Part shown: positions 8,456 through 16,195 of the stretch, one piece after another | How the letters are laid out: each line of letters starts with the position of its first letter | Numbering within the stretch: position 1 is the stretch's first letter | Assembly: GCA_963752965.1 (NCBI GenBank) | Contig: CAVWAJ010000003.1 | Location: 20,977 to 84,976 of the forward strand | Source of the DNA: QHXW01 sp963752965 | GTDB lineage: Bacteria > Acidobacteriota > Terriglobia > Bryobacterales > Bryobacteraceae | Direction of reading: 5' to 3' | DNA: 64,000 nucleotides | Position numbers and translations under genes: made by a program | The notes under the pieces: generated by a model | What the model was told of the DNA's origin: nothing | Database searches by the model: none | What the model saw: only the letters and a program-made list of their open reading frames with translations

Positions 8456-9994
8456 ATGCGGAAGAACGAACGCGTCTTCCTCATGACAGTTGTGGCCGTC
8501 GCGCTCGTTGTGCGCTTAGCGACAATCGGCGCAACGGGGCCTCCCGTGATCAACTTCGGCGATGGCGCTGACTATGTTACTGCGGCATCAAGCGTTTGCT
8601 CCTCGGGTTCGTACCCCGACCGAAGCTGGCTGCCGTTCTTTCGCGCTCCTGGATTGCCGTTCTTTGTTATCGCGGTAACACTATGCCATACGGAAATGGT
8701 GTGGCTCATGAAGGTTGCGCTCGCCTTGGTTGATGCGATGTCGGTATCGGTCGTCTACCTCCTGGCCGAAGAACTGCTCCAGGACAGGCGGGCCAGCCTT
8801 CTCTCCGCAGCAGTCGCCGCGATCTATCCCTTCTTCATCGCCCAGTCATCTGATGTGCGGACCGAAGGTCTGTTCATGTTCTTTTTCTTAACATCAATCT
8901 GGTTGACACTAAGAGCGGTCCGCAGTCCGGTCCCGCATCTCGTGGTCATAGCTGGAGTGTGTGCGAGCGCGGCGGCTCTCGTCCGTCCGGTCGGCCTTGT
9001 TCTCTTGCCTTTGCTCGTGGCCACTCTTTTGTATCTCGGCGCTGCGAAACGGAATCATCCTATCCGGCTCCTCACTTGGTTTGCCGTCGGCGCCGCAATA
9101 TGTCTCGGCCCTTGGGTCATCCGGAATGGCATTCGCTTTCACGAGTTGATTCTCGTCAACGACGCAGCCGGCTATAACTTCTGGAGAGGAACGAGCGCCG
9201 AGTTGGCAGCAATCGATCGGCTTGCGGACCCTCAGGAGTTCTTCGATGCTGCGGCTCGATTTGAAAACGTCACGTCGCCGGCCGCCGCTCGTGAAATCGA
9301 CAAACTGGCCAGTAGTCCGTCCAGTCGGAATCGAGAATGGTACAAGCGCGCGTTTAAGACGTTCGCCGAAAACCCGGCGGCATTCGGCCTTCGTCTGGCT
9401 CGAAATGCCTGGGTCTATTGGAGACCCTGGCTCAATCCACAGAATCATTCGACGGTCGTTGTCCCCGCTACCGGATTTCTGGGGGTGTCGCTTTACGCTT
9501 TCGCCCTGATGGGTTGGAATGTCGTGCGGAAGCACGACCGGCGCCTTGCGTTGTGGTGCGCTATCTGCGCGCTCTTGTTCTGGATCGTACAAATTCCATT
9601 TCAAGTAGTGAGCCGCTTCAGAATTCCGATCACGGACCCGTTCTTGATTATCTTTGCCGTTGCGTCATTTACGGCCATCCTCAGACGACAGAGGCCGTTC
9701 AGGCTACACTCGAAATCGTGCCCTCTGCCTTCCCCGCCCTCATCGAGTTCCGCCAGGTCTCTGTCGTCCGCGGTACCCGGCTGGCGCTCGACAGGGTTAC
9801 GCTCTGCATCGGCGTCGGCGAACACGTCGCTATCCTCGGGCCGAACGGATGTGGGAAATCCACCCTCATTAAAGCCATCACCCGCGAATGCTACCCCCTG
9901 GTGCGGGAGGGCTCGTCCATCAAGATCCTTGGCCAGGATACCTGGAATGTATTCGAGCTCCGTTCATTGCTGGGCATCGTCTCCAGTGACCTGA
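8456..9994 (+). CDS. GT39/ArnT-like membrane glycosyltransferase; C-terminus overlaps ABC gene out of frame
   Basis: About the first 405 residues look like a dolichyl-phosphate-mannose/ArnT-type integral membrane glycosyltransferase: an N-terminal helix (VFLMTVVAVALVVRL), the luminal loop with acidic residues (INFGDGADYVTAA) where the family has its catalytic Asp, then many hydrophobic segments. The ATG at 8456 fits this, and residues encoded upstream of it look random. After SRFRIPITDPFLIIFAVASF the reading frame continues for about 105 more codons of Ser/Pro/Arg-rich sequence that looks like an out-of-frame reading of the following ABC ATPase gene. The true C-terminus is probably near 9720, so either a stop was lost or there is a frameshift. 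Sugar donor would be a polyprenyl-phosphate sugar (family knowledge). Confidence 0.72.
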   Translation: MRKNERVFLMTVVAVALVVRLATIGATGPPVINFGDGADYVTAASSVCSSGSYPDRSWLPFFRAPGLPFFVIAVTLCHTEMVWLMKVALALVDAMSVSVVYLLAEELLQDRRASLLSAAVAAIYPFFIAQSSDVRTEGLFMFFFLTSIWLTLRAVRSPVPHLVVIAGVCASAAALVRPVGLVLLPLLVATLLYLGAAKRNHPIRLLTWFAVGAAICLGPWVIRNGIRFHELILVNDAAGYNFWRGTSAELAAIDRLADPQEFFDAAARFENVTSPAAAREIDKLASSPSSRNREWYKRAFKTFAENPAAFGLRLARNAWVYWRPWLNPQNHSTVVVPATGFLGVSLYAFALMGWNVVRKHDRRLALWCAICALLFWIVQIPFQVVSRFRIPITDPFLIIFAVASFTAILRRQRPFRLHSKSCPLPSPPSSSSARSLSSAVPGWRSTGLRSASASANTSLSSGRTDVGNPPSLKPSPANATPWCGRARPSRSLARIPGMYSSSVHCWASSPVT

Positions 9995-10506
9995 TGAGCA
10001 CCTTCACCCGTGACCTGACCGGCCGCGATGTCGTGCTATCCGGCTTCTTCAGCAGCGTCGGCATTTGGTCCCACCAGCACGTCACCGATTCCATGCTAGA
10101 AAAGGCCGAAGCCGCGCTCGCGCGCCTGGAAGTATCGCACCTGACAAGCCGGCTCACTACGGAAATGTCGTCTGGCGAAGCCAGGCGCGTCCTAATCGCT
10201 CGCGCGCTAGTCCATGAACCGCGGGCGTTGCTGTTCGATGAGCCGAGCACGTCGCTCGATCCGTTCGCACAACACGAACTCCAACTGCTGACGCGCCATC
10301 TCGCGCACTCTGGCATCAGTATCGTATTGGTTACACATCACTTAGCGGATGTCATCCCGGAGACAGAACGTGTGATCCTGATGCGCCAGGGCCGTATCGA
10401 GGCGGATGGCGCCAAACGGGAGATTTTGACCGCTGAGCGGCTCTCGGCTCTATTTGGCCTGCCGGTTGAGGTGACTAGGCGCAACGGCTACTATAATTTA
10501 TGGTGA
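9718..10506 (+). CDS. ABC transporter ATP-binding protein (ModF/YlmA-like)
   Basis: A single nucleotide-binding domain of 262 residues. Walker A is GPNGCGKST (about residue 42), the signature is MSSGEARR (variant of LSGGQ), Walker B is ALLFDEPSTSLD, and the switch His is in VLVTHH. No permease or binding protein is encoded nearby; the preceding gene is a membrane glycosyltransferase in another frame. The sequence is closest, from memory, to stand-alone ATPases annotated ModF or YlmA, so a role in metal or oxyanion handling or as a soluble regulator is possible. The GTG start at 9718 places the first conserved strand (LIEFRQVSVV) at residue 8; the open frame extends far upstream without a stop, so the start is not certain. 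Confidence 0.85.
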   Translation: MPSAFPALIEFRQVSVVRGTRLALDRVTLCIGVGEHVAILGPNGCGKSTLIKAITRECYPLVREGSSIKILGQDTWNVFELRSLLGIVSSDLMSTFTRDLTGRDVVLSGFFSSVGIWSHQHVTDSMLEKAEAALARLEVSHLTSRLTTEMSSGEARRVLIARALVHEPRALLFDEPSTSLDPFAQHELQLLTRHLAHSGISIVLVTHHLADVIPETERVILMRQGRIEADGAKREILTAERLSALFGLPVEVTRRNGYYNLW

Positions 10507-10532
10507 GATCCCCCACATTGGGGAACCTCACC
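10502..10532 (+). terminator. Hairpin overlapping the ABC gene stop
   Basis: GGTGAG (10502-10507) pairs with CTCACC (10527-10532), and an inner CCCC/GGGG pair extends the stem. The ABC stop codon lies in the first arm. No T-run follows, so the call as terminator rests on position and stem strength. Confidence 0.5.
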
Positions 10533-10630
10533 CTCGCGTGATTGCGCAGGCCATCCCTACTTAATATTCATAATCAACAACTTACCGGCGTGAAACTTGC
10601 GGCCATTTTTCTGCACGACCGAGGGGATCG

Positions 10631-12733
10631 GTGCCCGAGAATTGGCATAATAGGAATTTGTTTCTGGCGCGGCTTTCCGCGTCACTGCACATGAGCCAAA
10701 ATCCGGGCGACGATTCAGAGCAAACCCTGTGGGAAACAGTCGAGGATCTGCACGCCATCGTGGAGGCGTCTCCGGTGGCGATTATCGCCCTTGATGGGGT
10801 GGGCCAAGTGCGCATGTGGAACCCGAGCGCGGAGCGCATTTTCGGCTGGACTGAGAACGAGGTTGTCGGTCACCATAACCCAACGATTCCAAAGGAATTG
10901 GAGCCAGAGTACCGGTCTCTAGTGGCATCGCGCATGCAGGGTCTGAGCCAGGCCGGATATGAAACAACGCGGCTGTGCAAAGACGGATCTTTGATCGAGG
11001 TCGGTGTCTGGTCGGCGCCCTTGCGGGACTCCGCGGGCGAGATTACGGGCATGATGACCATGCTCGTCGACACGACCAACAACAAACGCGCCGAAAACGA
11101 ACGGGTTCAACTCTTGGCCAGCGAAAAAGCAGCCCGGGCGGAGGCTGGAGTTGAGAAACGCTACCGAAAACTTCTTGAAGCTGCGCCAGACGCCATCCTC
11201 GAAGTAGATCGCCTGGGCCGGATCGTACTCGTGAACGTGCAGGCGGAGAAGCTGTTCGGCTGTACGCGTGCCGCGCTGCTTGGAAGACCCATTGAGTTCC
11301 TGATCCCGGAACGGTTTCGTGGCGAGCACCCGGATCACCGGAACGCCTACTTCAGCCACCCCTTGATGCGGCCCATGGGCACGGGCCTGGAGCTGTACGC
11401 GCGCCGCGTCGACGGCAGCGAATTCGCGGTGGACGTCACGCTCAGCCCATACGACTCCGACGGTGCCGACGGCGTGATCTGCGTGGTTCGCGACGTGACC
11501 GAGCGAAAGCGGGCCGAAGAGCAGATCCAGACGCTCAATCAACACCTGGAGCAGCGAACCGAAGAACTCATCGCGACGAACCGGGAACTGGAGAAGGTGA
11601 ACCGGCTGAAGGATGAGTTCTTGGCCAGCATGAGCCATGAACTGCGGACGCCATTGAACTCGATTATCGGCTTCTCGGATCTGCTGGCAGAGCAGGGCGA
11701 AGCCGAGTTCAAGCCGAAGCAAAAGCGGTTCCTGGGGCATATTCAACAGGGGGCGCGGCACCTGCTCGACCTCATCAACGACATTCTCGACCTATCCAAA
11801 ATCGAAGCCGGCCACCTGGAGCTCAAGTATGAGGACTTCGGGGTTTCGGCGGCGGTAGGGGAACTGGTGGCCACCATACGGCCCATGGCAGCAGCAAAGA
11901 ACATCCAATTTGAACAGACGCTGGGCGACGGGCTGGTCCTGTTCGCCGACCGTCTGCGCTTCAAACAAGTGTTGTATAACCTGCTCAGCAATGCCATCAA
12001 GTTCACGCCGGCCGGCGGACGGGTCTCGATCGAGATCTCCGACGGCCAAGGCTCGGTTCAGTTCTGTGTCAGCGACACCGGCATCGGGATACCGGCGGCA
12101 GAGCACGAAGCCATTTTCGACAGCTTCCACCAGGTGGGGACCACGACCAAGGGCGTTCGCGAGGGGACGGGACTGGGCCTGGCCATCACGAAGAGGCTAG
12201 TCGAACAGCACGGTGGCAAGATCTGGCTGGAGAGCGAACCGGGTAAGGGCAGCCGGTTCTTTTTCACCATGCCGCGGGAACTGAGCGAGGTCCCGGAAGC
12301 GGCAGACACGGAAAAAGAGGCGCCACTCATTCTGATCGTGGAAGACGAAGGCGCGGCTCAGGAGCTACTGGTAAGCCGCCTGGAAGAAGCTGGTTATCGC
12401 GTGAAAACGATCAGCTCGGGCGCGGACGCCGTGCGCGCGGCGAGCGACCTCGCGCCCGACGTCATCACGCTCGATCTGCTGATGCCGGGGAAGACAGGGT
12501 GGCAAGCCCTGGCCGAACTGAAAATGACGCCCGCGACGGCTACCATTCCGGTTATTATTGTTTCTGTTGTAGAAGAACGGAAGAAAGGCATTTCGATGGG
12601 CGCGGCTGATTACCTGGTCAAGCCGGTATCGAGAGAGCAGCTGCTTGCATCGATTCGACGCGTCACATCAGCTTCCGGCCGGAGAAACAGTGACCGCCCC
12701 CAACGAGGGAACGAAGAGAGTCCTAATCGCTGA
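10631..12733 (+). CDS. PAS-PAS hybrid sensor histidine kinase with C-terminal receiver
   Basis: A soluble 700-residue kinase with no membrane helix. Order: PAS 1 (about 39-150, IVEASPVAIIALDG), PAS 2 (about 176-295, LLEAAPDAILEVD), coiled linker, HisKA with the phosphorylation site SHELRTP at His336, HATPase with GTGLGLAITKRLVEQHGG, and a receiver (about 572-690) with the phospho-acceptor in TLDLLMPG at Asp615 and Lys in YLVKP. GTG at 10631 is the first start; ATG at 10691 (MSQNPGDD) is an equally good one. The single-domain receiver gene overlaps its end by 44 bp and an NtrC-type regulator follows, so this is a three-gene phosphorelay-like unit. The input is probably cytoplasmic or redox/ligand sensing via PAS. 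Confidence 0.92.
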   Translation: MPENWHNRNLFLARLSASLHMSQNPGDDSEQTLWETVEDLHAIVEASPVAIIALDGVGQVRMWNPSAERIFGWTENEVVGHHNPTIPKELEPEYRSLVASRMQGLSQAGYETTRLCKDGSLIEVGVWSAPLRDSAGEITGMMTMLVDTTNNKRAENERVQLLASEKAARAEAGVEKRYRKLLEAAPDAILEVDRLGRIVLVNVQAEKLFGCTRAALLGRPIEFLIPERFRGEHPDHRNAYFSHPLMRPMGTGLELYARRVDGSEFAVDVTLSPYDSDGADGVICVVRDVTERKRAEEQIQTLNQHLEQRTEELIATNRELEKVNRLKDEFLASMSHELRTPLNSIIGFSDLLAEQGEAEFKPKQKRFLGHIQQGARHLLDLINDILDLSKIEAGHLELKYEDFGVSAAVGELVATIRPMAAAKNIQFEQTLGDGLVLFADRLRFKQVLYNLLSNAIKFTPAGGRVSIEISDGQGSVQFCVSDTGIGIPAAEHEAIFDSFHQVGTTTKGVREGTGLGLAITKRLVEQHGGKIWLESEPGKGSRFFFTMPRELSEVPEAADTEKEAPLILIVEDEGAAQELLVSRLEEAGYRVKTISSGADAVRAASDLAPDVITLDLLMPGKTGWQALAELKMTPATATIPVIIVSVVEERKKGISMGAADYLVKPVSREQLLASIRRVTSASGRRNSDRPQRGNEESPNR

Positions 12734-13085
12734 CGATAATCCTGTCAGTCGCGAGCTCATCCGCGAAATCCTGGAAAACGATGATTATGAGGTCATTGAA
12801 GCCGCCGATGGCGGCGAGGCTTTGGAGAAAGTGCGCGCCCATCATCCCGACCTGGCCCTGCTCGACATTCAGATGCCGGTGAAGGACGGCAACACGGTGA
12901 TCCGTGAAATTCGCGCGGACCCCCAGTTGTCGCGGCTTCCAGTCGCCGCGCTGACGGCTTACGCCATGCAGGGCGACCGGGAAAAAGCGCTTGCCTTAGG
13001 ATTCAACGCGTACATCACGAAACCGATCGAAATCAACGACTTCCGAGCCGAGGTCGCCGAACTATTGGGGGTACATCGTACCTGA
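12690..13085 (+). CDS. Single-domain CheY-like response regulator
   Basis: A 131-residue receiver and nothing else. The acidic pair is in LIADDNP (Asp15-Asp16), the phospho-acceptor is Asp59 in LALLDIQMPV, the conserved Thr is in ALTAYAM and Lys in YITKPIE. The protein is of the DivK/CheY output-less type that relays phosphate or binds a partner. The GTG start at 12690 lies inside the last codons of the hybrid kinase and has GGAG 5 bases upstream, so it is probably translationally coupled. Placed between a hybrid kinase and an NtrC-type activator, it may carry phosphate between them; this is inference. Confidence 0.88.
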   Translation: MTAPNEGTKRVLIADDNPVSRELIREILENDDYEVIEAADGGEALEKVRAHHPDLALLDIQMPVKDGNTVIREIRADPQLSRLPVAALTAYAMQGDREKALALGFNAYITKPIEINDFRAEVAELLGVHRT

Positions 13086-13116
13086 GCAAGGGGGCCCTTC
13101 CGCCCTATAAACTCCT

Positions 13117-14499
13117 ATGGCCTCACAACCTCCGTTTCACGTCAAGCTAGTCGCCATCGACGACACTCCGGAAAGCCTGGAGCTGATCACCGAGGCATTG
13201 TCCGATGAAGAGGGCCTGCGGATCTTTACCGCGACCGATCCCGAAGATGGGCTGGATATTGTCTTTCATGAGCGGCCGCAAATTGTGATGCTGGATCTGG
13301 TGATGCCGAAGCTGAGCGGCATGGAGGTGCTGGACCGGATTGTGGACTTCGATCCCAGCATCGAAGTCATCCTCATGACGGCCCACTACTCGACAGAGTC
13401 GGCGGTGGAAGCGATCAAGAAGGGCGCAAGCGATTATCTCAACAAGCCGGTGTCGATTGCGCTGCTGCGCGACCGTGTCCGCAAGCTGATGGAGGAGGCG
13501 CGGCAGCGGCAGAGGGCGGTAAGCCTCGACAGCGAGTTGCTTTCTGCGAGCCATTTCGAAGGTATGGTGGGCCGGAGTCCGGTGATGTGGGAGCTATTCG
13601 CCCGCATTCGCCGCGTGGCGCCGCATTTCCGGAGCATGCTGGTGACGGGCGCCACGGGGACCGGCAAGGAACTGGTGGCCCGTGCGCTGCATCAACTCAG
13701 CCCGGTATCGGGCGGCCGTTACGTCGTGTGCAACTGTTCCGCGGTGGTGGAGACGCTATTCGAGAGCGAGCTATTCGGTTACGTTAAGGGAGCCTTCACC
13801 GGAGCGAACCAGGACAAGATGGGCCTGTTCGAGTACGCGCACAACGGCACGCTGTTTCTGGATGAAATCGGCGATATGCCGATGAACACGCAGGCCAAAC
13901 TGCTGCGCGTGCTGCAAAACCAGGAAGTGCAGCGGGTGGGCTCGCTGACGCCACGCAAAGTGGATGCGCGCGTGATTGCCGCGACCAACCACGACCTGAA
14001 AACGCTGATTGCGCAGAATCGGTTTCGGGAAGATCTGTACTACCGGCTCTCAATGGTAGAGATCCGGACACCCCGCCTCAGCGAACGGAAAGAAGACCTG
14101 GCGCTTCTGGAGCACCACTTCATTCGAAAATTTTCGGAGCAATATCAAAAGCCTATCCAGGGGTTGACGCAGCGCGCCCAGATTGTGCTCTCGCAGTATG
14201 CCTGGCCAGGCAACGTGCGCGAACTGGAGAATGTTCTGGGCAGCGCTTGCATGATGGTGATGGGCGAAGTCATTGATATCGGCGATCTACCGGAGAACCT
14301 GCGCCCCTCCTCGGCCACCGGCGATGCCCTCCTGCTATCCCCCGCGTCGGAACAGGATCTCTCGCTCGAGGAGCAGGAACGGCGGCTGCTCGTCTCGGCG
14401 CTTGAGAGAGCCGGCGGCAATCAATCCCAGGCGGCGCGTTTCTTGCGCATCAGCCGCGACCGCATGCGCTACAAGATGTCGAAGCACCACCTGAAGTGA
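13117..14499 (+). CDS. NtrC-family sigma-54-dependent response regulator
   Basis: A 460-residue three-domain activator. The receiver (1-125) has Asp60 in IVMLDLVMP. The AAA+ domain has Walker A GATGTGKE at 178-185, the sigma-54 contact loop GAFTGA at 225-230, Walker B LFLDEIGDM, and the arginine-finger region REDLYYRLS. The C-terminal Fis-type helix-turn-helix is near residues 418-458 (ALERAGGNQSQAARFLRISRDRMRYK). The GAFTGA loop shows that it should drive sigma-54 promoters. It follows the kinase and CheY genes in the same direction. The next gene, on the opposite strand, is a Flp-type pilin with a fitting -24/-12 promoter, a likely target. Confidence 0.94.
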   Translation: MASQPPFHVKLVAIDDTPESLELITEALSDEEGLRIFTATDPEDGLDIVFHERPQIVMLDLVMPKLSGMEVLDRIVDFDPSIEVILMTAHYSTESAVEAIKKGASDYLNKPVSIALLRDRVRKLMEEARQRQRAVSLDSELLSASHFEGMVGRSPVMWELFARIRRVAPHFRSMLVTGATGTGKELVARALHQLSPVSGGRYVVCNCSAVVETLFESELFGYVKGAFTGANQDKMGLFEYAHNGTLFLDEIGDMPMNTQAKLLRVLQNQEVQRVGSLTPRKVDARVIAATNHDLKTLIAQNRFREDLYYRLSMVEIRTPRLSERKEDLALLEHHFIRKFSEQYQKPIQGLTQRAQIVLSQYAWPGNVRELENVLGSACMMVMGEVIDIGDLPENLRPSSATGDALLLSPASEQDLSLEEQERRLLVSALERAGGNQSQAARFLRISRDRMRYKMSKHHLK

Positions 14500-14545
14500 T
14501 TGGTGTCAGGTTGCTCAACAGCCGCGGTCCCAGCTAAACAAGCAA

Positions 14546-14737
14546 TCAATTATTGGTGGCGGCAGTGTTGGCGGCGGCTAACTGACTGTTCGTTGATGTC
14601 CAGATGCCGGAGACGCTAGTGCCGGCACCCACGAATAGTGCGGCTGACGTCAGACACACAAACGCCATGAGCAGCGTGTACTCGATCAGGTCCTGCGCTT
14701 GTTCTTCGCGAATGAAGTTGCTGAGCTGTTGTTTCAT
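14546..14737 (-). CDS. Flp-type IVb pilin
   Basis: A 63-residue protein: short charged leader (MKQQLSNFIREEQAQ), then DLIEYTLLMAFVCLTSAALF, the Glu-Tyr and hydrophobic helix of Flp/Fap pilins, then a Ser/Thr/Ala-rich tail. In this family the prepilin peptidase cuts just before the hydrophobic helix, though the usual Gly is not obvious here (Gln-Ala-Gln-Asp). The ATG at 14737 has a very strong AAAGGAGG site upstream, as expected for an abundant structural subunit. No assembly genes (tadZ, cpaF, tadB/C, rcpA) are in the window, so the pilin gene is an orphan here. It is convergent with the NtrC-type regulator. Confidence 0.87.
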   Translation of the reverse strand: MKQQLSNFIREEQAQDLIEYTLLMAFVCLTSAALFVGAGTSVSGIWTSTNSQLAAANTAATNN

Positions 14738-14780
14738 CGTTGGCCTCCTTTGCCAGTTATCTCTAGACAATTCCCAACAG

Positions 14781-14796
14781 GCAACGCATATGCCAA
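14781..14796 (-). promoter_or_regulatory. Sigma-54 (-24/-12) promoter of the pilin gene
   Basis: On the minus strand the sequence TTGGCATATGCGTTGC has GG and GC separated by exactly 10 bases, matching the TGGCA...TTGC consensus of RpoN promoters. It lies about 44-59 bases upstream of the pilin ATG, giving a leader of roughly 30 bases before the ribosome binding site. A gene for an NtrC-type activator is next door. Confidence 0.7.
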
Positions 14797-14868
14797 TCGG
14801 GAACAATGGCAGAAGTATCTTTGCTTTCAGCACTTAGTGGTTGACCTGCGGAATAAGGAAGACGCGGC

Positions 14869-14895
14869 GGTGACATTCAGTCACCTTTGGGTGAC
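14869..14895. promoter_or_regulatory. Operator-like cluster of alternating GGTGAC/GTCACC half-sites
   Basis: GGTGAC (14869-14874), GTCACC (14880-14885) and GGTGAC (14890-14895) follow one another with 5- and 4-base spacers, so two overlapping palindromes share the central half-site. The position between two divergent genes suggests a binding site for a dimeric regulator, possibly the NtrC-type protein acting on the pilin promoter about 75-100 bp away, or a regulator of csbD. Confidence 0.45.
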
Positions 14896-15132
14896 AGAAA
14901 GTCGCTGGCGATGGTTATTAGACGGCAGGTGGGGTACGGACTCCGTGAGGGATCGCACCAGCCCTTTACACCCGTTTACGCGGGCGCTGGTATTTCTTAC
15001 CTTGCCTAAGAAGTCGAGGCGTGTTCCGCGTATTGATACCGCGCGCGTTAACGGGCTGGCATTCAGGGTGCACCTCTCCTTCTTGGCCAGTAATACTCTG
15101 GCCGATTTCATACACAAGGAGAACCAGTACGT

Positions 15133-15375
15133 ATGAATTGGGATCAATTAGAAGGCAAGTGGAAACAGATTCGAGGATCCGTGAAACAGCAATGGGGGAA
15201 ACTCACTGACAGCGACCTCGACCAGATTGCCGGGAGGCGTGACGTGCTTGTGGGCAAGCTGCAAGAACGCTACGGGATGGTACGGGAGGAAGCACAGAGC
15301 AAAGCGGATGAATGGCTCAAAGCCCTAAGGGACACAGGGCAGGAAGCCCACCAGATGGCGAAGGGTCAGGGCTGA
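15133..15375 (+). CDS. CsbD family stress-response protein
   Basis: An 80-residue hydrophilic protein: MNWDQLEGKWKQIRG opening, then VKQQWGKLTDSDLDQIAG, which is the family signature, and a helical tail RDVLVGKLQERYGMVREEA. CsbD proteins are small, abundant and induced by general stress in many bacteria, with unknown mechanism. ATG has AAGGAG 9 bases upstream. A strong hairpin terminator follows the stop, so it is monocistronic. Confidence 0.92.
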   Translation: MNWDQLEGKWKQIRGSVKQQWGKLTDSDLDQIAGRRDVLVGKLQERYGMVREEAQSKADEWLKALRDTGQEAHQMAKGQG

Positions 15376-15380
15376 AGTAA

Positions 15381-15424
15381 GAGGCGGCAGGATCGCATTG
15401 CGGCCTCTCAGTTCCTGCCGCCTC
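15381..15424 (+). terminator. Terminator hairpin after csbD
   Basis: A perfect 12-bp stem, GAGGCGGCAGGA (15381-15392) with TCCTGCCGCCTC (15413-15424), starts 5 bases after the csbD stop, with a 20-base loop. There is no long T-run. It may also end the convergent minus-strand gene at 15507. Confidence 0.65.
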
Positions 15425-15506
15425 GCTTCCTGATATCTATCGCCAAGGTCAGCAGCCCGCGCAGACCTTAGCCGATGGTTACTAAGCGATGGAATGGTCA
15501 ATGGAA

Positions 15507-16115
15507 TCACGCCGAGGTCCCCGCATGGCGTGCTTTGAGAACGCCGGTGGCTTGCTCGGGGGTATCCAGACCCAGGTCAGCCCGCGCTGCCGCAACAATG
15601 CTGGCCTCTGCCTCTCGCACTGCCGCTCGACCGGCGTCGGCACGTGCGCTGCGGTCGCCGGGTATTACGTGACGCCTGTACGCCTCAACCGCCGCCAGCG
15701 CTTCTGGACTGACGAACAGCCTCGCGAATGAGACCGCCCGATCTACGCCGGCCAACAGATCCGGGATTTGGGCGTCCACGTGGGTGTAATCCTCGTTGGC
15801 CAAACCACGAAGCGCTAACTGCATTTTTGCGTAAATTGAACCCAACTCGGTGAATGCGTTCAGAAGCCCGACGTACGCATCACGTTTCTGATTAAGCCGC
15901 CACTGCCGCTCCCACACCCGGTCGGATATCTTCGCCTCGATCTCCTTTTGAGAAGCGGTGACAGCCTTCACTTCCGTGAGTATCAGCTCCAAATCTTGAT
16001 TGCGGGCTATAATCGTTCCCTTCTCCTTCGCAATTGCTTCGGTCCGCGATTTCCAGAACCATAGCAGGAGATTCAGCGCAGCGATAGTGATTACGTAAAC
16101 CCAGTTCCAGTTCAC
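15507..16115 (-). CDS. Hypothetical membrane-anchored coiled-coil protein
   Basis: A 202-residue protein that I do not recognise. Residues 4-22 (NWVYVITIAALNLLLWFW) form one membrane helix, followed by a charged helical region that probably forms a coiled coil (about 25-75, with EKG, EIEAKISDRVWERQW) and an alpha-helical C-terminal domain (LLNAFTELGSIYAKMQLAL onward). It is probably an inner-membrane protein with a cytoplasmic helical domain. The start is GTG at 16115 with AAGGAG 6 bases upstream. The PLP enzyme gene upstream on the same strand ends 80 bp before it, separated by a hairpin at 16134-16158. Confidence 0.7.
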   Translation of the reverse strand: MNWNWVYVITIAALNLLLWFWKSRTEAIAKEKGTIIARNQDLELILTEVKAVTASQKEIEAKISDRVWERQWRLNQKRDAYVGLLNAFTELGSIYAKMQLALRGLANEDYTHVDAQIPDLLAGVDRAVSFARLFVSPEALAAVEAYRRHVIPGDRSARADAGRAAVREAEASIVAAARADLGLDTPEQATGVLKARHAGTSA

Positions 16116-16133
16116 GCGTTCTCCTTGATTCCT

Positions 16134-16158
16134 CAGGTGAGGCAGATGCCTTCACCTG
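16134..16158 (-). terminator. Hairpin between PLP enzyme gene and membrane protein gene
   Basis: CAGGTGA-GGCA (16134-16144) pairs with TGCCTTCACCTG (16147-16158) with a single bulged base. It lies 38 bp after the PLP enzyme stop on the minus strand and just ahead of the next gene. Confidence 0.45.
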
Positions 16159-16195
16159 CTTGCAGGCGCTGCCGGCGAGTTGTTCAACAAAACCC

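Larger units (their letters stand above)
14738..15132. other. 395-bp intergenic region between pilin and csbD genes
   Basis: No gene seen. It holds the sigma-54 promoter of the pilin on the minus strand, a GGTGAC-type inverted repeat cluster (14869-14895), and the leader of the CsbD gene with AAGGAG about 9 bases before its ATG. Confidence 0.6.
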
